64,000 nucleotides of DNA, taken from Acinetobacter pittii ATCC 19004 = CIP 70.29. Its GTDB lineage: Bacteria; Pseudomonadota; Gammaproteobacteria; Pseudomonadales; Moraxellaceae. The stretch is from contig NZ_KB849786.1 in NCBI RefSeq assembly GCF_000369045.1, positions 149,969-213,968 of the forward strand, read 5' to 3'. A program made the translations under genes and the position numbers. Shown here in pieces: positions 1-8,551 of this stretch; positions within the stretch are counted from its first letter, which is position 1; every line of letters begins with the position of its first letter. The notes below the pieces were generated by a model. The model saw only the letters and a program-made list of their open reading frames with translations. It did no database searches and was not told the DNA's origin.

Positions 1-122
1 AGTGAAACTGCGCGTAGATAAGAGAAGATTGATAATCTTTTAATTTTGGCGCAAGACAAGTTCTTCATATAAATTTTTACTTAAACTCAAAGTATTTGAG
101 TTGATATAAGAGAATAAGTTCA

Positions 123-626
123 ATGTCTCAATTTAAGCTCGAAGATGCAGATGTCCTCATCGATTTAGCAAATCAAACATTAACTTTGCCTAAACATAAT
201 AAGTTTTATGTCATTTCTACCGGAAAGAACGGAATCGGTGAGCAAGAGAATACTGGTAGGACTCCACGTGGATGGCATAGGGTTGCAAAAAAAATTGGTG
301 CCCAATCTCCTCAAAATGCGGTTTTTATTGCACGTAAGCCAACAGGGGAGGTCTATAGTAGTGAACTTGCAGCACAATTTCCTGAGCGAGATTGGATATT
401 GTCACGCATTCTTTGGTTAGATGGCTTAGAAGAAGGCTTCAATAAAGGCGATGGCCACGACACCATGCAGCGTTATATCTATATTCATGGCACTCCTGAT
501 AAAGAACCGATGGGCGTTCCCATGTCACATGGCTGTATTCGAATGCGTAATGAAGAAATCATTGAACTGTTTGATTTAGTCGCTGAAGATGCATTGGTTT
601 ATTTGTCTGAGCAATCTTTAACCTAA
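123..626 (+). CDS. YkuD-fold L,D-transpeptidase/L,D-carboxypeptidase, cytoplasmic (ElsL/LdtK-like)
   Basis: A 167-residue protein carrying the YkuD signature: a histidine at about 122 (HGTP) followed by SHGCIRM with the catalytic cysteine at 138. Such enzymes cut or exchange the L,D bond between peptidoglycan stem-peptide residues 3 and 4. I see no signal peptide or membrane segment, so the protein should be cytoplasmic. That fits the small Acinetobacter ElsL/LdtK enzyme, which trims tetrapeptides during muropeptide recycling, rather than a periplasmic cross-linking Ldt. The family call is firm. The ElsL identity is inferred from size, missing leader and genus. The gene stands alone, with a sigma70-type tRNA promoter beginning about 150 bases downstream. 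Ribosome binding sequence before the ATG is weak. Confidence 0.88.
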   Translation: MSQFKLEDADVLIDLANQTLTLPKHNKFYVISTGKNGIGEQENTGRTPRGWHRVAKKIGAQSPQNAVFIARKPTGEVYSSELAAQFPERDWILSRILWLDGLEEGFNKGDGHDTMQRYIYIHGTPDKEPMGVPMSHGCIRMRNEEIIELFDLVAEDALVYLSEQSLT

Positions 627-777
627 AATAAGATTTTAAAAATTCTTATTTAATTAGCTGAATGATCAAAATATTAAAATAAGTGCTTAAATAAAATACA
701 AAAAATTGTTTTTTACTTAATAATGACTTATTTTTAATCATTCATTCGCATTTTTTTGAAAAGTTGTCGAAAAGCGT

Positions 778-805
778 TTGACACCTGTTAAAGATTCTCT
801 ATAAT
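778..805 (+). promoter_or_regulatory. Consensus sigma70 promoter of the tRNA array
   Basis: A perfect -35 hexamer TTGACA (778-783) and a perfect -10 hexamer TATAAT (800-805) are separated by 16 bases and lie just upstream of the first tRNA-Val. The bases after the -10 are fairly C-rich (GCACC), as in growth-rate controlled stable RNA promoters. Placement and match are seen directly; growth control is inferred. Confidence 0.85.
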
Positions 806-832
806 GCACCTCACAAACGATGAAGACGTTAA

Positions 833-908
833 GGGCGCTTAGCTCAGTTGGTAGAGCGTCTGCCTTACAAGCAGAATGTCGGCGGTTCGATCCCGTCAGC
901 GCCCACCA
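833..908 (+). tRNA. tRNA-Val (anticodon TAC), copy 1
   Basis: A 76-base cloverleaf with acceptor stem GGGCGCT, anticodon stem TCTGC/GCAGA around loop CTTACAA, and an encoded CCA. The anticodon TAC reads valine codons. It is the first gene of a six-tRNA array and is identical to the copies at 1223 and 1477. Confidence 0.97.
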
Positions 909-932
909 AGCCTTTACGTTAAGCTCTCAAGT

Positions 933-1009
933 GCAGCGGTAGTTCAGTTGGTTAGAATACCGGCCTGTCACGCCGGGGGTCGCGGGTTCGAGCCCCGTCC
1001 GCTGCGCCA
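933..1009 (+). tRNA. tRNA-Asp (anticodon GTC), copy 1
   Basis: A 77-base cloverleaf with acceptor stem GCAGCGG/CCGCTGC, anticodon loop CTGTCAC on stem CCGGC/GCCGG, and an encoded CCA. The anticodon GTC reads aspartate codons. It lies 24 bases after the first tRNA-Val. Confidence 0.97.
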
Positions 1010-1056
1010 CTTAAGACTTAACATCGTTTACCCCACAATTGCGATATTGTGAAAGT

Positions 1057-1133
1057 GCAGCGGTAGTTCAGTTGGTTAGAATACCGGCCTGTCACGCCGG
1101 GGGTCGCGGGTTCGAGCCCCGTCCGCTGCGCCA
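1057..1133 (+). tRNA. tRNA-Asp (anticodon GTC), copy 2
   Basis: Identical over its 77 bases to the tRNA-Asp at 933-1009, including the encoded CCA. The two aspartate genes are directly adjacent in the array, 47 bases apart. Confidence 0.97.
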
Positions 1134-1222
1134 CTTTTCAGTTCGGGTTGTGTTTGGAAGAAGATTTGAGATGTAAAAGTTTTAAATCAAAAAATTAATA
1201 ATTTATTAGTTTTTTCTTCTTG

Positions 1223-1298
1223 GGGCGCTTAGCTCAGTTGGTAGAGCGTCTGCCTTACAAGCAGAATGTCGGCGGTTCGATCCCGTCAGCGCCCACCA
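1223..1298 (+). tRNA. tRNA-Val (anticodon TAC), copy 2
   Basis: Identical to the tRNA-Val at 833-908. It follows an AT-rich 89-base spacer, the longest in the array, which could hold an RNA processing site or a secondary promoter; I see no clear promoter hexamers there. Confidence 0.97.
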
Positions 1299-1334
1299 TA
1301 TATGTGACCATACTTTATTTTAAAGTATTGTAGT

Positions 1335-1411
1335 GCAGCGGTAGTTCAGTTGGTTAGAATACCGGCCTGTCACGCCGGGGGTCGCGGGTTCGAGCCCCGT
1401 CCGCTGCGCCA
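1335..1411 (+). tRNA. tRNA-Asp (anticodon GTC), copy 3
   Basis: Third identical copy of tRNA-Asp(GTC), 77 bases with encoded CCA, 36 bases after the second tRNA-Val. Confidence 0.97.
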
Positions 1412-1476
1412 TTCTCTTGATTCCCTTGTCTAGAGAATGTAGAGTATAAAGATACATTCGCTATCTTTCTCATTAA

Positions 1477-1552
1477 GGGCGCTTAGCTCAGTTGGTAGAG
1501 CGTCTGCCTTACAAGCAGAATGTCGGCGGTTCGATCCCGTCAGCGCCCACCA
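1477..1552 (+). tRNA. tRNA-Val (anticodon TAC), copy 3
   Basis: Third identical copy of tRNA-Val(TAC) and the last gene of the array. A short inverted match follows (AATTTCT at 1554-1560 and AGAAATT at 1564-1570) which could form a weak 3' hairpin. Confidence 0.97.
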
Positions 1553-1929
1553 TAATTTCTATCAGAAATTTAAATTCCCTGAATTCATATTCATCTATAA
1601 ATATCTTATACTTACATGTAAATTTATTTACTATGTGACTCAGTGTAGATACAACGTTTCTATTCTAAAATTAAAGTCCTTATATCTTTAAGTTATTCTT
1701 TTTATTGATCGCTAGTTTTTATTTTTTTAGCATTAGTGTTTTTTTCTCTTGCTGTTGATGGGCTTCCTCCTCCTTATTAAATTTCTTTATTAGTGGCTAA
1801 AGATAAGAATCTAACTTGCAATTTATGATCTTCAGCTTAGATCAACTTTGTATTTGTACCGATCACTAATATTTTCACAAATAAAAAAACTGCTATTTTT
1901 TAAATAGCAGTTTTTTTATTAAATTATTT
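1553..1929. other. AT-rich gene-free stretch after the tRNA array
   Basis: About 375 bases between the last tRNA and the end of the YdcF-like gene. It is very AT-rich and has no convincing reading frame. Apart from a weak hairpin right after the tRNA and the strong hairpin at 1883-1918, I see nothing identifiable. Confidence 0.6.
1883..1918 (-). terminator. Bidirectional rho-independent terminator
   Basis: A nine-base stem CTGCTATTT/AAATAGCAG flanked by A and T runs. It sits 12 bases past the stop of the minus-strand YdcF-like gene, and its A/T flanks would also stop plus-strand transcripts from the tRNA array. Confidence 0.85.
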
Positions 1930-2715
1930 TTAATATTCGTTTAAAAGCCATCCACTTGCATATGCGAAATATTCACGTAACCATGCATTGTAGCGAGTAG
2001 CTAATGGTGTCTCGGCCGCTACCCCATAAACTTGGATATAGCCCTGTTTTTTTGCAATTGCTATTGCTCGAGGAATATGAAAATCACTTGTCACAATAGC
2101 AATTGGCTGGTCTAAGGTAATGTGGTGCTGTTCTAATAAGGGTTTACTATTTTTTAAGTTAAGCTCTGTGCTGGTGCTTTTATCTTCAAGGATCATTTGA
2201 TCTCTTGCGATATGATACTTTTGTTCAAGATAACGAGACATAACCAATGCTTCGCTTTCTTTTTCTGAAAAATCAAGACCACCTGTTAGAACAATCTGTG
2301 CTTGCTGCTGTTTTAGGGCTAGAGGGGCGGCCGTATCTAAACGTTTTGCAAGAATTGTGGATGGCTGACCATTCTCAACACCGCTTCCTAAGACAATAAT
2401 TGCTTTTACTGGAGGAATATTATTTGAAGTATCTTTATTTTCTTTAATAAAGCTAAAAAAATAGCCTAAGCCAATTAACCATATCCAGAAGCATAACCAT
2501 CCAAAACGCCAAAGTGTGTGTAAGCGATAGTGATAGAAGAAAAAGCGTTCTAAATGATAATAAAATAAGGAATATAGGCAGAGGAAAGCACCTAAAATTA
2601 AAGGAATAACGGTGCCTACATTAATTTTATTGAGACAAATTAGAACTAATCCATCTAGAAATAAAATCGAACCAATGATTGCTAGGAAAATACGGATCCA
2701 CTTACTGACTTGCAT
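1930..2715 (-). CDS. YdcF/SanA/ElyC-family membrane protein (DUF218)
   Basis: A 261-residue protein with three or four N-terminal membrane segments (about residues 8-105) followed by a DUF218 domain. Typical landmarks are KAIIVLGSG near 105, IVLTGG near 140, a DKSTST segment near 180 and IVTSDFHIPRA near 208. Relatives in E. coli (ElyC, SanA, YdcF) influence envelope integrity and lipid-carrier metabolism, but their reactions are mostly undefined. The membrane topology places the DUF218 domain as a soluble tail. It is a single-gene unit bounded by terminators on both sides. Family assignment is firm; the function is unknown. Confidence 0.85.
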   Translation of the reverse strand: MQVSKWIRIFLAIIGSILFLDGLVLICLNKINVGTVIPLILGAFLCLYSLFYYHLERFFFYHYRLHTLWRFGWLCFWIWLIGLGYFFSFIKENKDTSNNIPPVKAIIVLGSGVENGQPSTILAKRLDTAAPLALKQQQAQIVLTGGLDFSEKESEALVMSRYLEQKYHIARDQMILEDKSTSTELNLKNSKPLLEQHHITLDQPIAIVTSDFHIPRAIAIAKKQGYIQVYGVAAETPLATRYNAWLREYFAYASGWLLNEY

Positions 2716-2780
2716 TGTGCTTAGAGTTGCAATTTAAATTGCAGACAGTGTATGCAAAATCATTCTGAATGCAATAAAAA

Positions 2781-2817
2781 ACCGAGTAAAGCATTTAAGC
2801 TATTACTCGGTTTTTGT
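2781..2817 (-). terminator. Terminator of the PepSY-flavodoxin reductase gene
   Basis: Stem ACCGAGTAA/TTACTCGGT with an A run on one side and a T run on the other, 13 bases past the reductase stop on the minus strand. Confidence 0.85.
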
Positions 2818-2829
2818 TTTTATTGATTT

Positions 2830-5418
2830 TTAATAAACATCACGGCGGTAACGACCTTGTTGTCTTAAATCATCTACCTGTTCTTCACCCAGAATTTCGA
2901 TAAGTGCTTGATCAACTCCGCTTGCCATACCATCAATACTACCGCATACATACAGAACAGCACCACGTTCTATCCAGCTTACTAATTCTGTTGCATTCTG
3001 ACGGATTACATCTTGAACATACATACGTTGTTCTTGATCTCTGGAAAATGCTAAATCGAGGCGTTTTAACATTCCTGTGGTTTTCCATGCCTCAATAGTT
3101 GATTCATAGAAGAAATCACATGCTCTTTGACGTTCACCAAAGATTAACCAGTTTTCAGTGTAATCATGACGCGTACGGGTGTGTAATAGGCTCATTAAGC
3201 CAGCAATACCAGTTCCGTTACCAATACAAATAATAGGGCGGTTGTCATCAATAAGATGGAATGATTCATTGGTACGAATACGCAAAGCAATTTCATTATT
3301 AACTTGCGTATGTTGAGTAAGCCAACCCGAACCTAAACCTAAATTACCAGACGCATCATATTGTTGACGAACAACCAAACGAAGGACTTGCTGAGAAGGA
3401 ATACTCGCAATCGAATACTCTCGCGTTGGTAGAGTAGGGAGCTGCTCTAATAAATGATCCAGATTGGCAAATGGTTCAATTTCACCAGTTAAATCTTTAT
3501 TCCAAAGCGCTTTTTCGATTGAAATCTGTAGTGAATCAACTTTTGAATTTTTAAGAATATGATGCTTTTGCAAAAAAGCGTGAATACGTTCAGGACTATT
3601 ACCAGGCTGGATTTCAGCAATATCACCCGCTTGCCATATCGCCTCATGATTTGCTTTAAGTTCAATATTATAAGCAGGCTGACCTAAGCTATTTGGATTG
3701 AGTAAATCACGTTGCTGCAATGTCCAACTATCAAATACTTTTTCCAGATTTACAGCATGTAAATCTAATTTGGTTGCTTTAGCGAGAGATTGATTCCAAT
3801 TTTGAATATCCGATGGGTTTGCATTATCAACTTCAATTGTATTGAAGAGAGCATGGGCACCATTTGCTTTAAGCCAAGCATCTACTGCATGGCCAAAACT
3901 ACAATAAGTGTCTGGATATTCTTTAGAGCCCAGCGCTAGAACAGCATAGTTGATGTGCTTAAGATCCACATTCAATTTTAAAAGTTTTTTAGCAAAGCTT
4001 GTAGCAAGATCAGGAGCATCACCAGTACCATAAGTACTGATCACAAATAAAACCTGCTGATGTTGCTCTAAATCAGTTTGTGTTAGCTGCTGTACAGGTT
4101 TTACCTGAACAGGTTGATGAGCCTCTTGTAAACTTGTTGCCGTACTCCAAGCGAGTTGTTCAGCTACGCCGGTTTGAGTTGCATAAGTAATAAGCCAAGG
4201 CTTTGCATTTGGATCAATGTATTGTCCTGCTAAAGACTGACGAGCCGCCTGTGTTAATTTTTTCTGTTTACGGCGTTTAAGATACAGCATCCACCCAGTA
4301 ACCAAGAACAAAGGCATTGCTAGAGAAGCAAGCATTGCAACGAATTGATAAATTGGTCCAAAGAAGCTACCGCGGTGTACGGGTAACATGCTGCTCATAA
4401 TCTTTTGATTAAGCTTTTTGTCTTCGTAAAGCTCCATCTTTTCGATGTTGCCAGTTTGATAATTATAGATGGCTTGGTTACGTGCCCGTTCATGTTGTGG
4501 AGTAGCATCGACAAAGCTTAACTCAACTTTTCCATCATCTTTTTTCGGTAAGCTTAATGTTAGAGTCGAATAATCACGTCCAACCTGACTATTGAAGCCA
4601 CTCCATGTTTGATTAAGTGCTGTAATGAGTTGAGTATTATCTAATTGAGGCTCTGATTTTTTATCATTATTACGGTCAGATTGTTTACCTTGCTGCATTC
4701 CACGATTTTGATTTTGAGGAGCAGCGCCATGATCTTGTCGTTTAGGCTGTTCAACTCCCATCACTTTGAACATGCCACTACGCCACCAATCATAAGACCA
4801 ATATAGTCCCGTACATGCAAAAAGAAGATAAAAAACAATGACCCATGTGCCGACAACAGCATGTAGATCCCAAATAAAATTCCGGCCTTTGAGTTTCGGT
4901 TTAACAGCCAACCATTGACGAGCAGAGTGCTTTTTAGGCCAACGTAAATATAACCCACTGAGTACGAAGTAAATTAGCATGAGTGCACAGGCACCAGTAA
5001 TTTGTTTACCAACTTCACCTGCTGTTAAATTACGATGAATTTGTTGTATGAGTAACAACAATTTTCGGCCTTTAACATCTGGAAGAACCTCAGCGTTATA
5101 AGGATTCACCATCATATTGTAGCCACGGCGTTCACCTTCTTTTTCAATGTTTACAATAGAAGAAGAGGTGGGGTCCTTGGCGATCGTAATGCTATTAATT
5201 TTGATTTCAGGTTGGGTTGTATTGAAATGCTGGTAAAGCTGAGCAGGAGTTAATTTTGGAGTGTTTTCAGCTTGTACAACATAACTATCAGAATTCACCC
5301 ATTTTAAAATTTGTTGGTCATAAGAATAAATTGCACCTGTAACACCCATAATGGATAAGATGAGGCCAGCAGTAATACCCAGAAACCAATGAATTTGAAA
5401 TAAAATTTTTTTAAACAT
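2830..5418 (-). CDS. PepSY membrane domain fused to flavodoxin and CysJ-like FAD/NADPH reductase
   Basis: An 862-residue fusion. Residues 1-385 hold a PepSY-type membrane module with about four transmembrane helices (near 10-30, 140-160, 190-210 and 360-380). Residues about 405-550 are a flavodoxin domain beginning WLITYATQTG. Residues 570-862 resemble the FAD/NADPH half of sulfite reductase flavoprotein, with an ICIGNGTGIAG segment, YVCGS and the CysJ-like C-terminal end RYRRDVY. The layout suggests electrons pass from NADPH through FAD and FMN to a substrate at the inner membrane. The Fur-like box upstream points to reduction of ferric iron or a ferri-siderophore. The domains are clear; the substrate is inferred. 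Confidence 0.85.
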   Translation of the reverse strand: MFKKILFQIHWFLGITAGLILSIMGVTGAIYSYDQQILKWVNSDSYVVQAENTPKLTPAQLYQHFNTTQPEIKINSITIAKDPTSSSIVNIEKEGERRGYNMMVNPYNAEVLPDVKGRKLLLLIQQIHRNLTAGEVGKQITGACALMLIYFVLSGLYLRWPKKHSARQWLAVKPKLKGRNFIWDLHAVVGTWVIVFYLLFACTGLYWSYDWWRSGMFKVMGVEQPKRQDHGAAPQNQNRGMQQGKQSDRNNDKKSEPQLDNTQLITALNQTWSGFNSQVGRDYSTLTLSLPKKDDGKVELSFVDATPQHERARNQAIYNYQTGNIEKMELYEDKKLNQKIMSSMLPVHRGSFFGPIYQFVAMLASLAMPLFLVTGWMLYLKRRKQKKLTQAARQSLAGQYIDPNAKPWLITYATQTGVAEQLAWSTATSLQEAHQPVQVKPVQQLTQTDLEQHQQVLFVISTYGTGDAPDLATSFAKKLLKLNVDLKHINYAVLALGSKEYPDTYCSFGHAVDAWLKANGAHALFNTIEVDNANPSDIQNWNQSLAKATKLDLHAVNLEKVFDSWTLQQRDLLNPNSLGQPAYNIELKANHEAIWQAGDIAEIQPGNSPERIHAFLQKHHILKNSKVDSLQISIEKALWNKDLTGEIEPFANLDHLLEQLPTLPTREYSIASIPSQQVLRLVVRQQYDASGNLGLGSGWLTQHTQVNNEIALRIRTNESFHLIDDNRPIICIGNGTGIAGLMSLLHTRTRHDYTENWLIFGERQRACDFFYESTIEAWKTTGMLKRLDLAFSRDQEQRMYVQDVIRQNATELVSWIERGAVLYVCGSIDGMASGVDQALIEILGEEQVDDLRQQGRYRRDVY

Positions 5419-5497
5419 GGTCGAAAATGTAAATATGATGGAGATCTTGTAACGAAGTATAGCCGAAGATTGGGGAGATAATATGGATTTTGGAGAT

Positions 5498-5516
5498 AAT
5501 ATTAATTTTCATTATC
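5498..5516 (-). promoter_or_regulatory. Putative Fur box upstream of the PepSY reductase
   Basis: The 19-mer here matches the classical Fur palindrome GATAATGATAATCATTATC at 14 of 19 positions, including the whole right half CATTATC. It lies 80 bases upstream of the start codon. An 11-base direct repeat GGAGATAATAT (5474-5484 and 5492-5502, 18-base period) overlaps its left edge. The match is seen; Fur control is inferred. Confidence 0.6.
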
Positions 5517-5533
5517 ATTTATTTTTAGCTTAA

Positions 5534-5562
5534 TAAAAAACCTCCATGAGGAGGCTTTTTAT
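5534..5562 (-). terminator. Terminator of the YcxB-like gene
   Basis: Short GC stem CCTCC/GGAGG flanked by an A run and a T run, about 12 bases past the stop codon of the minus-strand gene at 5574. Confidence 0.8.
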
Positions 5563-5573
5563 AAAATCTAGAA

Positions 5574-6149
5574 TTACAAGGTTTTTGGTTCGCCTACAGA
5601 TTCTTTTAAGTGTGTGCGAATTGTGTTGAACGAGAAGTTTTTAGAATCCATGCGCTTAGGTAGGATATAAGCACCTTGTTGTTCTTGGCCTTTTGGATCT
5701 TTTACTTTGAAATTGACCAAAATAAAATCAGGTGTATTGTACCATTCGTAGATATTTTTCCATCCAATAGTACCTACGCCTTCTTGTAAGCCCATTTGTT
5801 GACGCATCACAATACCATGAGGCTGCACACCTAAACGAATACCTTTGATTTCCTGTACCGGAAATTCATTCATTTTGCGTTTAACGTACCACTCTAATCC
5901 GTATTTACGACCTAGGTAGTAAAGTACTACAGCAACAATAGCAACCCAGCAAAAAACAGTAGAGTAGTTCTTAATAAAAATAAGACCTAATATAGCTAGG
6001 GCTAAAACGACACCCATAATTGCCCAAATTTTTGTGCTGATTTTATTGGTGCTGCGCCAGATAAGAAGCTGTGCATTACGTTGTTCAGCTTCTGACACGT
6101 CATAGGGAACAGGCTGAAGCGTATAAGCGTATAAAGTTTTCGCGGTCAT
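5574..6149 (-). CDS. YcxB-like membrane protein of unknown function
   Basis: A 191-residue protein with two transmembrane helices (about 42-60 and 65-82) and a C-terminal soluble region. That region contains the pattern of YcxB-like proteins: a WYVKRKMNEF stretch, then GIRLGVQPHG and GWKNIYEW, followed by a short basic tail. The family has no established role. It sits alone between two terminator-bounded units and is transcribed with the same orientation as its neighbours. The family call is moderate because it rests on fold pattern rather than a catalytic motif. Confidence 0.65.
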   Translation of the reverse strand: MTAKTLYAYTLQPVPYDVSEAEQRNAQLLIWRSTNKISTKIWAIMGVVLALAILGLIFIKNYSTVFCWVAIVAVVLYYLGRKYGLEWYVKRKMNEFPVQEIKGIRLGVQPHGIVMRQQMGLQEGVGTIGWKNIYEWYNTPDFILVNFKVKDPKGQEQQGAYILPKRMDSKNFSFNTIRTHLKESVGEPKTL

Positions 6150-6249
6150 AGTGCAAATAACAAATTGTAAACTGTTTTAAGTTTAGCATTAATTGGCATA
6201 AGTCAGGAAAGGATATTATGCCAATTTCATACTAATTTCCGACTCAAAT

Positions 6250-8490
6250 TTATAACGATGCAAGCTCGTTGGCATCATTATCAAGATCATGACTTAGGCG
6301 TTGTTTTAGCATACTAAAACGGTTTAATACACCAAGCATGAGTGATAGCTGCTGTAAAATGATGAGTGATTTTTGATCCTCTTCATTATTTTGACTCAAA
6401 CGTTGACGTATCGTCTGGAGCATATTTTGTGCTGTAAGATCAGGCATCTCATCTCTCAATAAAGCCCCCTGAATATCATCCAGTGCTTGATCTAAGAGTT
6501 TAAGAACTGCTTGATCTTGAATGCTTTCTCGATGTGCTCCAAGTGCTGCGATATAACTTAAAAATGTATGGTTTAAACATAAAAATTCAAAGATATCCGA
6601 CTTACGGGTAGGGTCAAAGTCTGGCTCTGTCGCTAAAGTTGAAATAAGTGAAGCAACTTCGGCATCTGTATTATGAGCAGCCCGTCTTACAATACGATAA
6701 TTCAGCGCATGATTACGACCTTCATGATATTGTTTAACAACTTCAGCTAAATAATTGCATTGAGCTTGTAATGAACGTCTGATGTTGCGAGGTAAGCGTC
6801 GGAATTTCCAGTCAGGCCAAATAAAGGTCACACCAAACCAAGCTAGCGCACATCCAATTAAAGTATCTACAAATCGCGGAATAGCAGCAGCCATTGCCGA
6901 GCCATCTAGATTAAAGTTAATTAATGCCAAAATTGTAATAAATGCGGTTGCTTGAGCATATTGCTTACTGCGTAACTCAAAAAACAATACCCCGCTTAGG
7001 ATTAACATTAATAGTTGTCCTTCGACGGAAGGTACGAGAAATACAATGGTAAGACCAACAATAATTCCGACTAATGTTCCGACAATTCGTAAGCGTAAGC
7101 GACGTTTGGTTGCGTTGAAGTTAGGTTGGCTTACAAATAGGGCTGTAAGCATAATCCAATAGCCGTACTCAATATTGGTCATTTGAATCAGCACATACCC
7201 AATAAAAAGAACAATTGAGACGCGAATTGCATGGCGGAAAAGTACAGATTCAGGAGTTAGATTTTGCTTTATTCGGATGACAATATCGTTCCATCCTTGT
7301 AAATCATCATCTTTAAGCTGGTTCTCTGCTTGTTTAACTTTATCAGACTGAATGTGTTGTTCCGTTTCTAAGTTAAGTAACTGAGAGTCGATAGATTTTA
7401 AATTTTGGTATAAAGCGAAGAGAGCATTTACCCATAACAGATCATAATGCTGATCACGTCTTAGTTTCTCTAAAGATAGTCTTAAGTTCTCAAAACTCTG
7501 CTTGAAGCGTTTGTTATGATTATAAGGTTTGCGTTGTAAAATACATTCGTTTAACTCTTGGCAAGCTTTGCCTTGAACCGCCAAAATTCGTTGAAATCTA
7601 AATAAAATATCACTGTGCTGAAAAATTTTGGCTAACTTTTGATAGTCGATATGGGCTGAGTCAGCACGCTCATGAATGTCTTGAGCGACAAAATAATAAT
7701 GTAAGCTTCGGCGTGTATCTTTTTGCCCACGGTCACCTTTTAAACGAGTCAATAAAGCTGTTTTTAAGTCGTTAAAAATCGTAATTAACTTACCATTTTC
7801 TAATGACAGCTCAATCATACTTTGCTGATAGCTGGCAGGAGTCATATCTACATCAAATAAATTTGATTTTGCAAATAGAAAATCACCTAGAGATGCATAA
7901 GACGCTGCGAGTTTATCTTGAAGTTGGCGAACCGGAAATAGTAAAAAGCTAATAGTAGCAATGACGCCATACCAAGCAGCACCTGCAACTAAAAGAGCAG
8001 GTTGAATATACCAGTGATCAAAAAGGTGAACACCCAACATGGTATAGACCGAAACAACCAAACAGCCATAAGAAATAGTGGCGTAACGACGTCCTAATGA
8101 ACCTAGTAAAATCCAGCCAATACATGAAGCAATCAACCCTAAAGCAAAAGCCATTGGGTAGGGGAAAAGTAGTTGTACAGAAGCTGCGGTAACGAAGAAC
8201 CCAATATAAGTATAAATTAGGTTCATGATTCGCACGGAAAAGCGATCATCAATATCACTCAAACCTGCTGCGACTACACCTAAAGTGAGTGGAATAGTTG
8301 CTAATTGATAGCCTAAAAAATAAGGCACGAAAGCAGTTCCTGAAAAGGCTATCAGCATTCGCACGTTATACATAAATGTTGTGTTATAAGTCGCTCTTTT
8401 TAGGCGTTTAAACCAAGATTTCAAATGAAGTCCTTGCTGATCAACCTGAGTGATAAAGGATTTGTGTATTTCTACACCAATGTTGCACAA
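6250..8490 (-). CDS. YccS/YhfK-type FUSC-family inner-membrane protein
   Basis: A 746-residue protein with the duplicated architecture of YccS: six hydrophobic helices around residues 40-190, a cytoplasmic helical region about 200-400, a second six-helix block about 410-560, and a C-terminal soluble tail. Landmarks include LTLGVVAAGLSDIDDR near residue 75 and YGYWIMLTALFVSQPNF near 440, typical of the FUSC family (aromatic acid exporters and relatives). No partner membrane fusion protein lies nearby, so efflux function is unproven. The start could be further in, at the methionine near residue 40; I kept the longer form. It is divergent from the Bcr/CflA gene. Confidence 0.82.
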   Translation of the reverse strand: MCNIGVEIHKSFITQVDQQGLHLKSWFKRLKRATYNTTFMYNVRMLIAFSGTAFVPYFLGYQLATIPLTLGVVAAGLSDIDDRFSVRIMNLIYTYIGFFVTAASVQLLFPYPMAFALGLIASCIGWILLGSLGRRYATISYGCLVVSVYTMLGVHLFDHWYIQPALLVAGAAWYGVIATISFLLFPVRQLQDKLAASYASLGDFLFAKSNLFDVDMTPASYQQSMIELSLENGKLITIFNDLKTALLTRLKGDRGQKDTRRSLHYYFVAQDIHERADSAHIDYQKLAKIFQHSDILFRFQRILAVQGKACQELNECILQRKPYNHNKRFKQSFENLRLSLEKLRRDQHYDLLWVNALFALYQNLKSIDSQLLNLETEQHIQSDKVKQAENQLKDDDLQGWNDIVIRIKQNLTPESVLFRHAIRVSIVLFIGYVLIQMTNIEYGYWIMLTALFVSQPNFNATKRRLRLRIVGTLVGIIVGLTIVFLVPSVEGQLLMLILSGVLFFELRSKQYAQATAFITILALINFNLDGSAMAAAIPRFVDTLIGCALAWFGVTFIWPDWKFRRLPRNIRRSLQAQCNYLAEVVKQYHEGRNHALNYRIVRRAAHNTDAEVASLISTLATEPDFDPTRKSDIFEFLCLNHTFLSYIAALGAHRESIQDQAVLKLLDQALDDIQGALLRDEMPDLTAQNMLQTIRQRLSQNNEEDQKSLIILQQLSLMLGVLNRFSMLKQRLSHDLDNDANELASL

Positions 8491-8551
8491 ATCATACGAT
8501 AGACAGTGTAAGCTTGTCTGTATGCAAATGAGTGAAAAATGAAATATCGTT

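Noticed and set aside
1..122. C-terminus of an upstream gene at the window edge
   Set aside because: Two frames end early (at bases 21 and 43), but too few codons are present to choose one or to recognise a family.
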